From: Caenorhabditis remanei
Taxonomy: Eukaryota; Nematoda; Chromadorea; Rhabditida; Rhabditidae
Length of the DNA: 64,000 nucleotides
Direction of reading: 5' to 3'
Assembly (NCBI RefSeq): GCF_010183535.1
Contig: NC_071332.1
Location: 10,230,001-10,294,000 of the forward strand
Shown: piece after piece, positions 25,676 through 37,596 of the stretch
Position numbering within the stretch: position 1 is the stretch's first letter
Layout of the letters: every line of letters starts with the position of its first letter
The notes under the pieces: model-generated
Databases searched by the model: none
Seen by the model: the letters and a program-made list of their open reading frames with translations, nothing else
What the model was told of the DNA's origin: nothing
Made by a program: the position numbers and the translations under genes

Positions 25676-26610
25676 TCTATCACCAGATAATTTCAACTTT
25701 CAATTTTCTACTAACGCCGACTGCATCAAAAAAGATCTTGTTAGACTAAGTGTATGGTGTGACAACTGGCAAATGGGTGTTGCGCCTGAAAAATGTGAAG
25801 TAATATCGTTTAATCATTCTAAAAAACACTCTAACTCAGCTTCATTGAACTTTTCCATTAATGACGCAATTATTCCCCAAACAAAAATTATTCGAGACTT
25901 GGGTATCATTTTCAATTCTGATCTTAACTTCTCAAACCACCTTGATGTCACACTTCGCAAAGCCCATCAAAGAGTCAACATATTTTTCAATGTTCTCCGT
26001 CATGCTGACTTCGAAATTTTCATCAAATGCTTTAAAATCTATGTTCGTCCCCTTTTGGAATATGGGTCTACTGTTTTCTCCCCCACATCTAAAGAACAAG
26101 TTAGGCTAATCGAGTCAGTCCAAAAAACTTTTATTTTTCGGGTTTTTCGTAAATTTAATATTCCTTACATATCTTATTTTGAATCCATTAAACATTGTGA
26201 TATTCTTTCTCTTGAACATAGACGCATTATTATTGATTTAGTTTTTATGTATAAGATTCTTGTTAGTAAAGAAGTAAGAATTTATAACGACGTGCACATA
26301 AGTCTTCCTCGTTTTAGTAATAATTTACGCCGTCACTCTTATTATATCAAATCTAAATTATCAAACAGCACTAAGAACACTTGCCAATTTTTTACCAACA
26401 GGATTATCTCCTGTTGGAATAAACTCCCCCCTCATATATTCCCCAGTTTTCCTAATTCCGATGTATTTCGATGTAATATTTCTTTTAATTTTGTGGAACC
26501 GTTTTTAATACTTAAACACTCTAACTTTTAAATTATAACTGTTTCTTTTTTTCTTATTTGTATAAGTGGTGAAAGTCCTTCAAATAAAAAATAAATCAAA
26601 TCAATCAATG
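25676..26610 (+). mobile_element. 5'-truncated LINE, reverse-transcriptase C-terminal part
   Basis: An open frame from about 25676 to 26531 translates to the end of a non-LTR reverse transcriptase: WCDNWQMGVAPEKCEV (thumb), KIIRDLGIIFNSDLNFSNH (the DLGV-type motif), YVRPLLEYGSTVFSP and RIISCWNKLPPHIFPS. The catalytic YADD region and endonuclease are absent, so it cannot move on its own. The 3' end is an A-rich tail with TCAA repeats (26580-26608). It resembles the jockey/CR1 side of LINEs; I cannot name the family. The frame is intact over 280 codons, which suggests a fairly recent insertion. Confidence 0.8.
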
Positions 26611-26619
26611 ACCCCTGAA

Positions 26620-27834
26620 CATCTGTATTCATTATAATTTATACCAAGGAAATCTTAGTTCTGAGAAACCTCTTACCTTGAAATTTCGAGAGAAGTTTTC
26701 AGTTTCAAAACTGGAATACAGAAATTCTAAACGTTTTACCAAATATAAGCATGAAATTCAAAAAATGTTTTGAAATGTTTGATTTTTGATTAAACAAATG
26801 TTATCAGTGACTGTTTTTTTTTGCAAACTGAAACCTAAAAACTTGTTTTTTCTACCGTATCTCTACTTCCTTTGTTTACTTATTCATTGACAAAGAAGCT
26901 GAAAAATGCGCAAGAGAAAGTACCGTAATCTGAAAAGCCAAGTTCAAGGCTTCTTGGCCATCAAAACGATATGATTGTCTGTTTTAATTCTATAAACTTT
27001 TCTTAGAAGACAACAATCAAAGATAGTGTAAATTTTGAAAACAGGATTAGTTGAGTGGTCGGGTGCAAATCGGGTGCAGACTTTATGATAATCTGAAGGC
27101 CAGAAGAGACAATGTGACGTGTTGACAAATTTGGGAAATATTTTGAAAGTTAGGTTGTTTGATAGTTTTTGTACAATTTAGTCTTTGGAAGATTATAAAT
27201 ACGCAATAAAGAATGTAGAGATGGCATTTAATAATATTCTAATAGAATATGAAACGAATTTAAATGAATATTACTGGCTGTATAATAGTAATTCAGTTTA
27301 AAAAGCCAACTCAAAAATAAAACAGTTTCTAAAGAAAACCTCCGAAGAAATCGAAAAATGTGAAATGAACTGAAACCATGATAAAAAGTTGAAATGATTT
27401 TGAGTTCCCTGATGATTGTGATAAAGATTTAGTTTTCTAACCCTCTATTAACTTGAAATACACATTCAAAACGTTCAATCTGAAACGTTCCAGGTAATTC
27501 TGACACAGTCGCCAACTTCTAAATGTTCCAGGAAGAATTCAAATGTCTAAATGATTGAAATCAAACTATCGTCTAACTTCATTCCTCTCTATCACCTCAA
27601 ATGAATCTCCTCCACTCTATCTCTCCGTCCAGTTGTTCTTTTTTGGTCTTTTCCAATGGTCAAACCTAAAACACACTGGAGGCGGGGCGCCGACGGAATG
27701 CCAAAAAGTGATGTCACAAGACTACTGTAGGCGTCGCGTATATATTCAGAATCGCCTACAATTTTTATTGAGAACTTCGAGTTTCATTTGTCTTCTCACT
27801 CGTCTTTTTGTTACGGAACTCGATCTAATTCAAA
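26620..27834. other. Upstream region of the ATPase gene
   Basis: No coding region is visible. GTATATATTC near 27739 could serve as a TATA element for the ATPase gene about 100 bp downstream. Confidence 0.4.
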
Positions 27835-30800
27835 ATGGGTTAGTTTTCATTCATTATAACTCTGAAAATGATAATACCTCTTACTTATTTAGGATTCCTT
27901 CTTGGGGTGATTCGAATGCTTCGCTGTCGCGGAGCTAAAAATGACACTGAAAATAACAGTGTCAAGGAAGCAACCCACAAGGATCTCTCTGCGTGAGTTA
28001 TTTCTGATTAGTTCTTTCAAAAAACGAGTGAAATTTCAGCTCTTTTGTTGAGCATCAGATGCACATTGCTCAACTTTCCGAACGATTTTTCCATTCTCAC
28101 ATTGATATTGTTGAACCAAAAAGATCCAAAGGATTGACTAAACAAGAAGCTGCTCACAAACTGCAAACCGACGGAAAAAATGCTCTGTCCCCACCAAAAA
28201 CCATCAGTAATATGGAACTTTTCTTCAGACAATTCAAGTGAGTTTTCTGTTTTCGGAACCCTAATAATCATGTGTTTATTTTCCAGAAATCTTCTCTGGT
28301 TACTTATGTTTGGTGCTGCTGCTCTTTGCTTTTTGACTTACATATATGACCCAACGTGAGATTGAAATTTTCAAACATTAGATTAACAAGATAATACATT
28401 TCCAGTGATGCTCTCAATCTCTATGTCGGTATTTTCATCGTCGCCATCGTCTTTCTCATGTGTATTGTCTCATTCTTTGAAGAGAAAAAAGGAGTTGAAG
28501 TAGTTCGTGCTTTCCAAACACTCATGCCGACATCTTGCCAAGTGATAAGAGATGGAAAAGAAGTAGGTCTATTGTGCTTATCACATTGATGATGCCTTAA
28601 GCACACCGGAAATTAACCTTTATTTATTATTTTTAGATACTGCTGAACCCTGAAGAGTTGGTGGTCGGTGACATCGTTGTCGTCCGCTCTGGATGCAAAG
28701 TTCCAGCTGATATGAGAATCATTGGATGCACAGACTTCTTCCTGGAAACAAGTTCAATCACCGGAGAAGCTGAACCATTGGAATTCAATGCAAAGGATGC
28801 AGCTGTCAACGTTTCAATCTTTGAATCTTACAATATTGCATTCAATGGATCATTCTGTGTTGATGGAGAAGGATATGGAATTGTTATTCGTACTGGAGAG
28901 AACACTGTTATCGGACAAATTGCTTCATTGACACTCGGACAGAAAGACAAAAAATGCAAATTCGAGACTGAAATTGAGAGATTTGTTCAGTTCATCACTA
29001 TCATGGCTATCACCATGGCTACTGTCATCTTCTCAATTGGACTTATTGTAAATGGAGGAAATGATGTCATTCGTCTGTTCGTCACTGGTTTTCTTATGGT
29101 CATCATTGCGAATGTTCCACAAGGATTGCCAACTACAGTCACTACTGAATTGACAATTATTGCTAGAAGAATGGCAAAGAAAAATGTGTTTTTGAAGAAG
29201 TTGGAAAAGATTGACAGTGTTGGAGCAACCACAGTCATTGCTTCGGATAAGACAGGAACTTTGACAAAGAATTGTATGACTGTCACTGATTTGTGGTACA
29301 ATAACTCATACAACAGTGGTAAGTATTCAAACATCAGACAATATTCGTTTAACTAAGGTACCTTATTTCCAGCCAGACCAGAGAACACTGGACGTACAAC
29401 GAAGAAGAGAAATTTGAATGCGATGAACACTCTCGGATGGTATGACGCACCACTTTCAGACATTCTAAGTGTTATCTGTGTCTGTAACAAGGCGAGAATC
29501 GAAAGCAATTTGACAACCAAAATTAGACCACCAAGAGTGTAAGTTGTTTTTCATTTGAAAAACGGAAGAAAAAAGATTAAAAAGTCATTAAAAACATCCT
29601 GTTTTTTATAGTGACTCTGAATTGGACCTCACGGTTTACCGATCACAACCAGTCAAAGAAATGCTCATTTCGGGAAATCCATCGGAAGTCGCACTATTGA
29701 GATATGCTTCTGGAATGTTGGATGCCAAAGAAGTCAGAGATAACTTCCACGTGGTGTTTGAGGTTCCATTCAATTCCGTCCGAAAGTATCATTTGATTTT
29801 GGTGACAACTGAAAGCACGTGGAATGAAATGGATGAAAGAAAACGAATGAATGCTGATGTTGAGTTCATTTTGATGATCAAGGGTGCACCAGAAGTACTT
29901 ATCAAGAGTTGTTCTTCATTGAATATTGATGGAGTCAGTATGGAATTGAACGAGAAAAGAATGGATGACTTCAATGAGGCTTATGAAACATTCGGAGATG
30001 AAGGATGTCGTGTCATTGGATTTGCCACAAAGAAATTCCGCGCTCCAGCTTCCTCTGTCTTCTCAATCAAATCAAACACTGTTCCAATGGATGGATGGGA
30101 TTTCTTGGGAATGAGTGCTATTATGGATCCACCAAGAGATGATACTCCAAGAGCTATCAAGGCTTGTAAAGAGGCTGGAATCAAAGTTTATATGGTTACT
30201 GGAGATCACAAATCAACTGCCACTGCCATCGCTCGTCAAATCGGAATGATTGATTCTGAAGAGGTGACAAACTTGGATCATCATCGTCAAGTCATTCGAA
30301 GAACCAATTCTCAAGATTGGGCAGTCATCACTGGACCAGAACTTCCGGCACTCAATGAGAAACAATGGGATGCACTGTTGGAACATCGATACATTGTTTT
30401 CGCGAGAACTACTCCAGAACACAAGTTATTGATTGTAACGGAAAGTCAGAAGAGAGGAGAATGCGTGACTGTAACTGGAGATGGTGTGAATGATGCCCCA
30501 GCATTGAAGAAGGCTGATGTCGGAGTTGCGATGGGACTTGCTGGAAGTGATGTAGCCAAACAAGCAGCTGATATCATTCTTCTCGATGATAACTTCTCAT
30601 CAATCGTTGCCGGAATCGAAGAGGGACGTCTTCTTTTCGACAATCTCCGCAAAACAATCGCCTACACAATGACCCACATGTGGCCAGAACTTGTTCCAGT
30701 CATGCTCAATTTCTTCTTTGGATTCCCTCTCGGATTAACCCCAGTTCAAATTCTCTCAATTGATCTTATCACTGATATCCCTCCAGCAGTCTCATTGGCT

Positions 30801-31456
30801 TACGAAGGTCCTGAAGCAGATATTATGTTGCAACCACCAAGAAAGAAGGAGACTCATCTTGTTACCAAAGGACTCATCACTTACACTTACCTCTTCATGT
30901 CAATCTTCATTTCTGTTGGAGGAGTGGTCGCCTATCTTCTCTCTTATTACCTCAACGGAGTTCGTCCACTGGAACTTGCCTTCACTGCAAACGACCACTT
31001 CAAAGTCGGAGCATCTAACTTCACAACATCAAGCGGAGTCGTTTTGACTGCTGCTGAACAAGTTCATATGGCTGCTCAGGCTGCTGCTGCATTCCATATC
31101 GCTGTCGTTGTTGGACAAGCATGGCATTTATGGATGTGTTTGACTCGCCGTGTCTCGATTTTCGTTCACGGAATGGCCAATATTGTTGCCATTCTTGCTG
31201 TTATCATTGATCTTCTCCTTATCTGTCTGTTCACTTTCGTTCCAGGAGTTCAATATGTTTTCGGATCTGCACCACCACCATGGGAGGTATGTTAACTCAT
31301 CTGAACTTCTAGTTGCAATGTTCTCAATGTATCCTTTTTCAGTGCTGGCTCGTCCCAGTCGTCGTCGGTATCTGGATCTGGATTTTCAACGAAGTCCGCA
31401 AGTACGGAATCCGAAACTACCCGAAGAACAAGTTGGTTCAAATCGTCAAATGGTGA
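27835..31456 (+). CDS. P-type ATPase, Na,K/H,K-ATPase alpha-like (CATP group)
   Basis: Nine exons (27835-27838, 27893-27992, 28040-28237, 28287-28355, 28406-28562, 28637-29318, 29373-29538, 29612-31286, 31343-31456) encode 1054 residues. The phosphorylation site is intact (DKTGTLT, D380), as are TGDH, the hinge TGDGVNDAPALKKADVG and the IIC-type C-terminal half with ten membrane segments. It aligns along its full length with Na,K-ATPase alpha. Several residues differ from the canonical pump: TGEA for TGES (218-221), VPQGL for VPEGL (Q338), H-M-W for S-N-I before PE in TM5 (814-816), and His for the Asp of QWADL in TM8. The TM6 DLXXD pair is kept. It resembles the non-canonical C. elegans catp-1 to catp-4 proteins rather than eat-6; I cannot choose among them. 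AATAAA follows at 31515. The first exon is only four bases (ATGG). Confidence 0.9.
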
Positions 31457-31857
31457 ACTCCTACGATCTCATGTATATATTGAAATGCTTTATTTTTTGA
31501 AGTAGATTAGGTTTAATAAACACATTTTCTCAATTCTTTGGTTTCGGAACATCATCAGATATTTCAAGAAATGTGTTTATCACTATCAGTGATGAAAGTG
31601 ACGCCAGTCTTAACACATGATAACGGCGTGAAAAAAGAGAAGACGAGAATTTTTGCAATGAAAATAATCAACAACACTTGTTTGATACCGTCAAAAAAAC
31701 AAAGATTAGTGAGAAAAAGTACTTTGATGGTTTTAGTATCTTCACGCTACGAAATGAAGAAAGAGAGAAAACAAGAGAAAATATCTGAACCCATTCAATC
31801 AGCAAACTGCCAAACGATAGAATGGGAGTAGAACTTTTTGGGAAGAGATCTCCGAAT

Positions 31858-32143
31858 CAGGGTTGGGAAATCCCGGGCTGACAGAAATTTTTGCCGGTCC
31901 GGCCCGGATTCAAAAAATGTGCACAATTTTTTCACATATTTTTTTCGAAATTTTCATTGAAAATAATCAAAATTCTCCAAAATTCTCGTACACTTCAGTT
32001 TTTATCGATATTCCAAAACATAGTCGAAAATTCGACTTTTTTGCGAAAAAAATTCAACATTTTTTCAATAAATTTCAAATTTCTACAGTAGCCGGGTCGA
32101 GGAAAATTTTTCAGTCGGCCCGACCCGGAATTTTCCAACCCTG
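31858..32143. mobile_element. hAT-type MITE with exact 8-bp target duplication
   Basis: Ends CAGGGTTGGGAAATCCCGGG and CCGGAATTTTCCAACCCTG form inverted repeats. CTCCGAAT flanks both sides exactly (31850-31857 and 32144-32151). The 8-bp duplication and CA-G start are hAT hallmarks. 286 bp, non-coding. Confidence 0.85.
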
Positions 32144-32349
32144 CTCCGAATACTCTAACACTTTGGGTACTGCGCTGGGCGAAAAGTTTTGAAGATGAAA
32201 TACTTTGAGTGCCTATTCGTCTCTATTTCTGTTTACAAACATGTCTTTGTTATTTCGTGGTTGTATTGTCTAAAACGTCAGCTCAAAGAATATTTGATTA
32301 ATGAGTTCATTTCACATGCAATTATATTATAAAAAAGTAAAACAGTTGT

Positions 32350-33853
32350 TCATCCGCTTCTGACTGTAGAAACCGCTGCACTTGATATTTTTCCAAGATT
32401 TTTGTAACAAAATAGGCTTCTCCGGAAAGTTTTAATACAAAAGATAGCAATCAATGGCTCTACAGCAGGATAAATTGCAGTTGACGCAGCTGCTGAACTT
32501 GATAAAAAATCAATGTTGACTTGAAAGAGTGGAAATAGAAATAGAAGTCCAACAGGTCCATACATTAGCATGAATGGGAGAAGAGTCTGAAATTCAATTT
32601 CTTAGTTAAAAACTTTTCAAGGGAAAGCTCAATTACCTGTAGACTCAAAGTGATAAACAACTGTCGATTGAGTTCTTTCGTTCGATCACTCAAAGAATTA
32701 CTCGCATCATTCATCTTATTGTACGTTTTTACTGCGCAAACCACAATTGTGGAACAGCAAATTATCTGGAAATGGAAAAATACGAATTTTCTTCATTGAC
32801 GTGAAGATAATATTTACCATTAAGGCAGCTAATCCAAGTGATCCAACACAATCTTTTGTGTTCCAGTGAGCAATTCCATTCTTGTCATAACTCCAAAAGA
32901 GGCCACTGACATACGACATCGTCTTTGAATCTTCTCCATAGTACTCCATAAATGGAATCTTCAACATTTCTTGTTTCTCCGGTGTCATGTCGAGTCCGAA
33001 AAAACAGAAAAAGAACCAAGTGACAGAGACGAAAAGAGCAGGAGCAAAGATGAGAAGGAATTGATGACCTTCTAGATAGGCCAGTGACTTTGGCCTGAAA
33101 CAAATGTGTAAAGTCTTTCATTCGAAGAAAATGGTACCTGCAAACTGCTAGGTATCTATAGAAAAACTGAGTTGACAGAAGAGATATGCAGAGTCCGAAA
33201 GATGATCCGAAGAGACCTGAAATCAAACTTTTTCTGTTTTGTTTGGCGTCTGCCACGAAATGCCGTTTCAAAAGTTCCTATACACGATGCTATCTAACTC
33301 AGACTATTTGTTGATTTTCCGAAAATATCAGACATCCAAAGGTGTTCAAAGAAAACTGGGAACGTCTAGACACTTCGGTTTATTTTCTGAGAGTAAGTCG
33401 ATGCCTTACATTTTTAGCATCAATAACGGGGCTATTCACGTCCGAAAAAAGGTTTTCCGGTTTTTCAGGTAAATGAATTGTGGGAAAAAACGTTGCTTTC
33501 CGGGCGTGAATAGTCCTATAAGTTACCATTATCAAATTTTTTAATCTGTTTAACCCATCAGCAATTGTATAAAACAACTTACATGTGAAGACGAAACCAA
33601 CGCCTGGAACATGTCGAATTGGTCCGTGATTAACCACAACATACATTTGCTTCTCTATCACAACCAATGGCTGAGTTATCACATCCACATAATTATAAAG
33701 AATTGCATACATTGAAAAAGTAGCCATCAAATAACTGTATGCTCCAAAAACTTTACGAGCTTTTGTCCAAATTAAATATAATAAGAAACCATTTGTAAAT
33801 TGAGAAACAACGAAACTGACGAATTGAATAGAATGAAGAATTTGATACATCAT
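32350..33853 (-). CDS. Str-type chemoreceptor, receptor C
   Basis: Five exons (33853-33583, 33216-33138, 33094-32818, 32765-32637, 32586-32350) encode 330 residues with all phases agreeing. The intron after TM2 that most paralogs have is absent, so exons 1 and 2 are fused. Motifs: ARKVFGAYSYLMA, QFFYRYLAVC, RTKELNRQLFITLSLQ and YPAVEPLIAIFCIKTFRRSLF. The extracellular part after TM2 (VIEKQMYVVVNHGP) differs from the HIK-type sequence of the other receptors, so its ligand range may differ. The first intron holds a small inverted repeat (33410-33530). Confidence 0.83.
33410..33530. repeat. Small inverted repeat in intron 1 of receptor C
   Basis: GGGGCTATTCACGTCCG on the left and CGGGCGTGAATAGTCC on the right are imperfect inverted copies about 75 bp apart. 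This is MITE-like; the exact borders are not clear. Confidence 0.5.
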
Positions 33854-34274
33854 TACGGGCAAGTGAAGAAACTAAAAACTCTGAGGTTTACTTTATACCA
33901 TAGACTTGGAGGCGTTTCGTTCCGGAGGAGGAGGAGAGGAAAAAAAAAGAAATTGTAGTGTTAAGTGGACTTGTATCTATCAAAATCACCTGCTCAACAG
34001 CCAATGATTCATTATTGAAGGAAGTAGAAAATAAGCAGACAATACTTCTGAGATGAGATCAATGTCTGATTTAAGAAGACAAATAAGAAGAGATTAAGCG
34101 GAAGAGCAGGTTGTGAGGCGGGAGAAAAAACGATGTTTCGATATGTTTTTCAAAAATGTTCAAGTTAAATTTTCTCAGCGGATAGCAATCAACAAGTTGA
34201 TGAATGATCTCGTTAATCTCTTTCTGAGAAATCAGAGAATGATCACTAACTCAATGAAATTTGAACTAAAATTT

Positions 34275-35904
34275 TTAAGAGACCATGTCTCGCTCAAGCC
34301 TACAGGCCATGTTACACATGTACCAAGTTGATCCGTTTTGGCTGATTTTTTGATATGTTAGTACCCCAGGAATTCTAAGATTTTTATACCATACCAGATT
34401 AGGCTCCGCCCCTTTTGACCTATCGAAACGATCGATTGAAGTGGAAAAATGAAAATTTTTCTTTCGAAAGATAGGACAAAAATCGCTTCAGAAATGAATT
34501 ACCAGCCTTATTTTGTGCATTTTATAAGATAAACTATTTTTTCTAGCTCCCCTGCATCATATAGAAAAAATCACTTTTTTGAAAAAATTGTCAATTTTTT
34601 CATGTTTTTTGGATTTTTCGGCAGGTCGAAGTACTGTGGTCCGAAGCAAATTTATCATGATTAGATACATATTTGTGTTGGCTATTTGAAAATATAAACA
34701 CCTTCCCCAGATTTTAGTGGCTAGCCGAGTTATGATCAAAAAAGTGACGAAATTTGATGCATTTCAATGTACCCCCCTCCATGGTATAAAATGGCTGGAT
34801 GACGAAAATCAAAAATATTTTGGATTTGAGTTATTTAAAGTTAAAATAGTATTCACACAAATTTGCAGACAATTCTGGGCATGTTTCAGTGAGTTACAGA
34901 CACTTCTTCCATTTTTCGAGTCAAAAAGTTTGACCTTTCGTAACTTTCCAGATTGTGGCTCAATATCTTAGAAACACCTGGAAAACAGTGAAATATACTT
35001 TAGAAACAGAAATACATGAATGAAAATATGTTTTAAGATAGAATGCTGGTAGTTCATGTCTCAGAATATCTTTCTCTCGTAGATCCATGAAGCTATCAGA
35101 TATGAACTGAAACGAAAATTGAACAAAGCGAAAAAAACTGATTTTCAACTATTTATTTCTGTTTCTAAAGTATATTTCACTGTTTTCCAGGTGTTTCTAA
35201 GATATTGAGCCACAATCTGGAAAGTTACGAAAGGTCAAACTTTTTGACTCGAAAAATGGAAGAAGTGTCTGTAACTCACTGAAACATGCCCAGAATTGTC
35301 TGCAAATTTGTGTGAATACTATTTTAACTTTAAATAACTCAAATCCAAAATATTTTTGATTTTCGTCATCCAGCCATTTTATACCATGGAGGGGGGGTAC
35401 ATTGAAATGCATCAAATTTCGTCACTTTTTTGATCATAACTCGGCTAGCCACTAAAATCTGGGGAAGGTGTTTATATTTTCAAATAGCCAACACAAATAT
35501 GTATCTAATCATGATAAATTTGCTTCGGACCACAGTACTTCGACCTGCCGAAAAATCCAAAAAACATGAAAAAATTGACAATTTTTTCAAAAAAGTGATT
35601 TTTTCTATATGATGCAGGGGAGCTAGAAAAAATAGTTTATCTTATAAAATGCACAAAATAAGGCTGGTAATTCATTTCTGAAGCGATTTTTGTCCTATCT
35701 TTCGAAAGAAAAATTTTCATTTTTCCACTTCAATCGATCGTTTCGATAGGTCAAAAGGGGCGGAGCCTAATCTGGTATGGTATAAAAATCTTAGAATTCC
35801 TGGGGTACTAACATATCAAAAAATCAGCCAAAACGGATCAACTTGGTACATGTGTAACATGGCCTGTAGGCCTATGCTCGAGCCAGTCAGAGATTGTCTC
35901 TTAA
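34275..35904. mobile_element. Giant foldback element with nearly identical arms
   Basis: The left arm 34298-35014 and right arm 35154-35871 are reverse complements over about 717 bp, with the only difference I found being one base in a C/G homopolymer (near 34775 and 35393). The 139-bp loop (35015-35153) is unique. Outside the perfect arms, a less similar inverted part ends in TTAAGAGAC / GTCTCTTAA. The same open frame of 84 codons appears in both arms on opposite strands; it has no family resemblance and is likely chance. No clear target duplication was found. Confidence 0.85.
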
Positions 35905-36298
35905 CTGTTAGTCCTTGAGGGGTTCGTATGATCTTTGAATTTGTGTTGTAACTGTTGAGGGGAGTTGAGAATTTGTCCAATAGTTTGAATGCTGTGATTT
36001 TTTTTTGAAATAACCTACAGTAATGAAAAACAAAGAATTCTTTGCAAATCTTATTCCGTTTTCTGGTGAATTTCCATTCTTCTGTATGAACTACAGACGG
36101 GTAATCCAGGTGTTTTCATTTTGGAGTTTGTTTGAGGAAGTGGACAAGTTCTATCACATGTTCAGACTTTTAATTGAGAATAAACCAAACATCATTAGAG
36201 AGCAGAGCCCATGTTGAGGCATCAGGTATAGAATACTGTAATGCCAGCTAGCAAATACAGGTTGTGACTTCTCTAGGAACAGATAATTATTTTTATCT
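35905..36298. other. Intergenic, nothing recognised
   Basis: Between the foldback element and the next MITE I see no gene or repeat. Confidence 0.3.
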
Positions 36299-36306
36299 TC
36301 TATAGG

Positions 36307-36523
36307 CAAGGCTGTCGCAAGGCCGGCCTCGACTTTTTCTTGAAAATCTCAAATAGTTGCGGTCGGCCCAAAAACGTTTTGGTACCTGTGGGGGGCGAAC
36401 CCCGGTTGTCAAATTGGTACCAAATAGTCAAAAGTATATTGAGTCATGTTTTCCCTTGAAACTCTAGAAAGCCGCGGCTGTTTGAAATTCTCAGGAAAAA
36501 GGCAGCGATTTCTGACAGCCTTG
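36307..36523. mobile_element. hAT-type MITE, 217 bp, 8-bp target duplication
   Basis: The ends CAAGGCTGTC and GACAGCCTTG are inverted. TCTATAGG is duplicated exactly at 36299-36306 and 36524-36531. The interior is G/C-rich and non-coding. Confidence 0.85.
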
Positions 36524-37596
36524 TCTATAGGTACGTCCCAATGACTTCAAGTATCCCTCTCTTATTTTTGTTTGAAAACTTTAGTAGAGGATTTCAGATA
36601 AATAAAGAATCATCAAACGGATACAAAGCGACAATTACTGAACATCAAATAACAGATCGTATCTTCAAACTCCTTGTTGTTTTCTCCAATTCCTTGTTTT
36701 TCATAGTAACAAATGATTTCACTCTTCTGGATTTGGATATTCACGGATCTGTGTGATTCATAATTGTCATATCTAAATCCATTTTAAAAAACAAGAAAAC
36801 AGATTATTTTATTCATAAAAAGTTCACACAATCCGTACGAAAACCTTATTTGAAGTAGTATATTTCGGTGCAATACTCCTACTTATGGCATCTACAGGGT
36901 TCGATATTGAGTATCCACTTGAAGAACCTTTTTTACATAAAACGATATTTCTAAATCCTTTGAGACAGAATATTGCAATAAAAGGTTCAACAGATGGATA
37001 AATGCAACATGATAGCCCTGGGATACTGAGCAACCATCTGACTTCGAGTTCAAAAAACGGGAACACATAGAGCAATCCGACTGGGCAGTACATCAAAATA
37101 AATGGGATCAAAGCCTGAAATTTGTGAAAATTAGTACTTTTGTGACTCCTGTCAACCAGTCAGACAGACGGCGTTGTTTTCGGCTATGAGTGCATTTTAC
37201 AAACAATGACGTATCGAACGTACTGGCTTGCTCGAAAAAATCTGATCTTACAAATTTTATATATCTTATTTGTACGACCAACGCATATCAAAATGAAAAA
37301 ATACTTGAGCTTACATTCGAAATGGAAATGAAATTTCAGGGATCGTGTTTTTTTTTAGTTTTTCTCGTCTAACTATTACGGACACATCATGTCAGAAACT
37401 TCAATTGATGTCAGAAGATTCTGATTTATGAGGAAATGAAAGATGATTCAGTGTCCACTGAAACAAAACATTCTGTTTGTTCAACTAGAAAAGTTGTCTG
37501 ACTGGAGAGAGTGATCTTTAGAAATAGTGATCGAACAGATAGATTATGTGAACTGGAAAGTATGGGAGTTTATGGAGAAACGAGGAACAACGATTC

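Noticed and set aside
34557..35612. Pairs of identical open frames of 60-84 codons on opposite strands
   Set aside because: They are the two arms of the foldback element read in opposite directions; no family resemblance, so chance frames.
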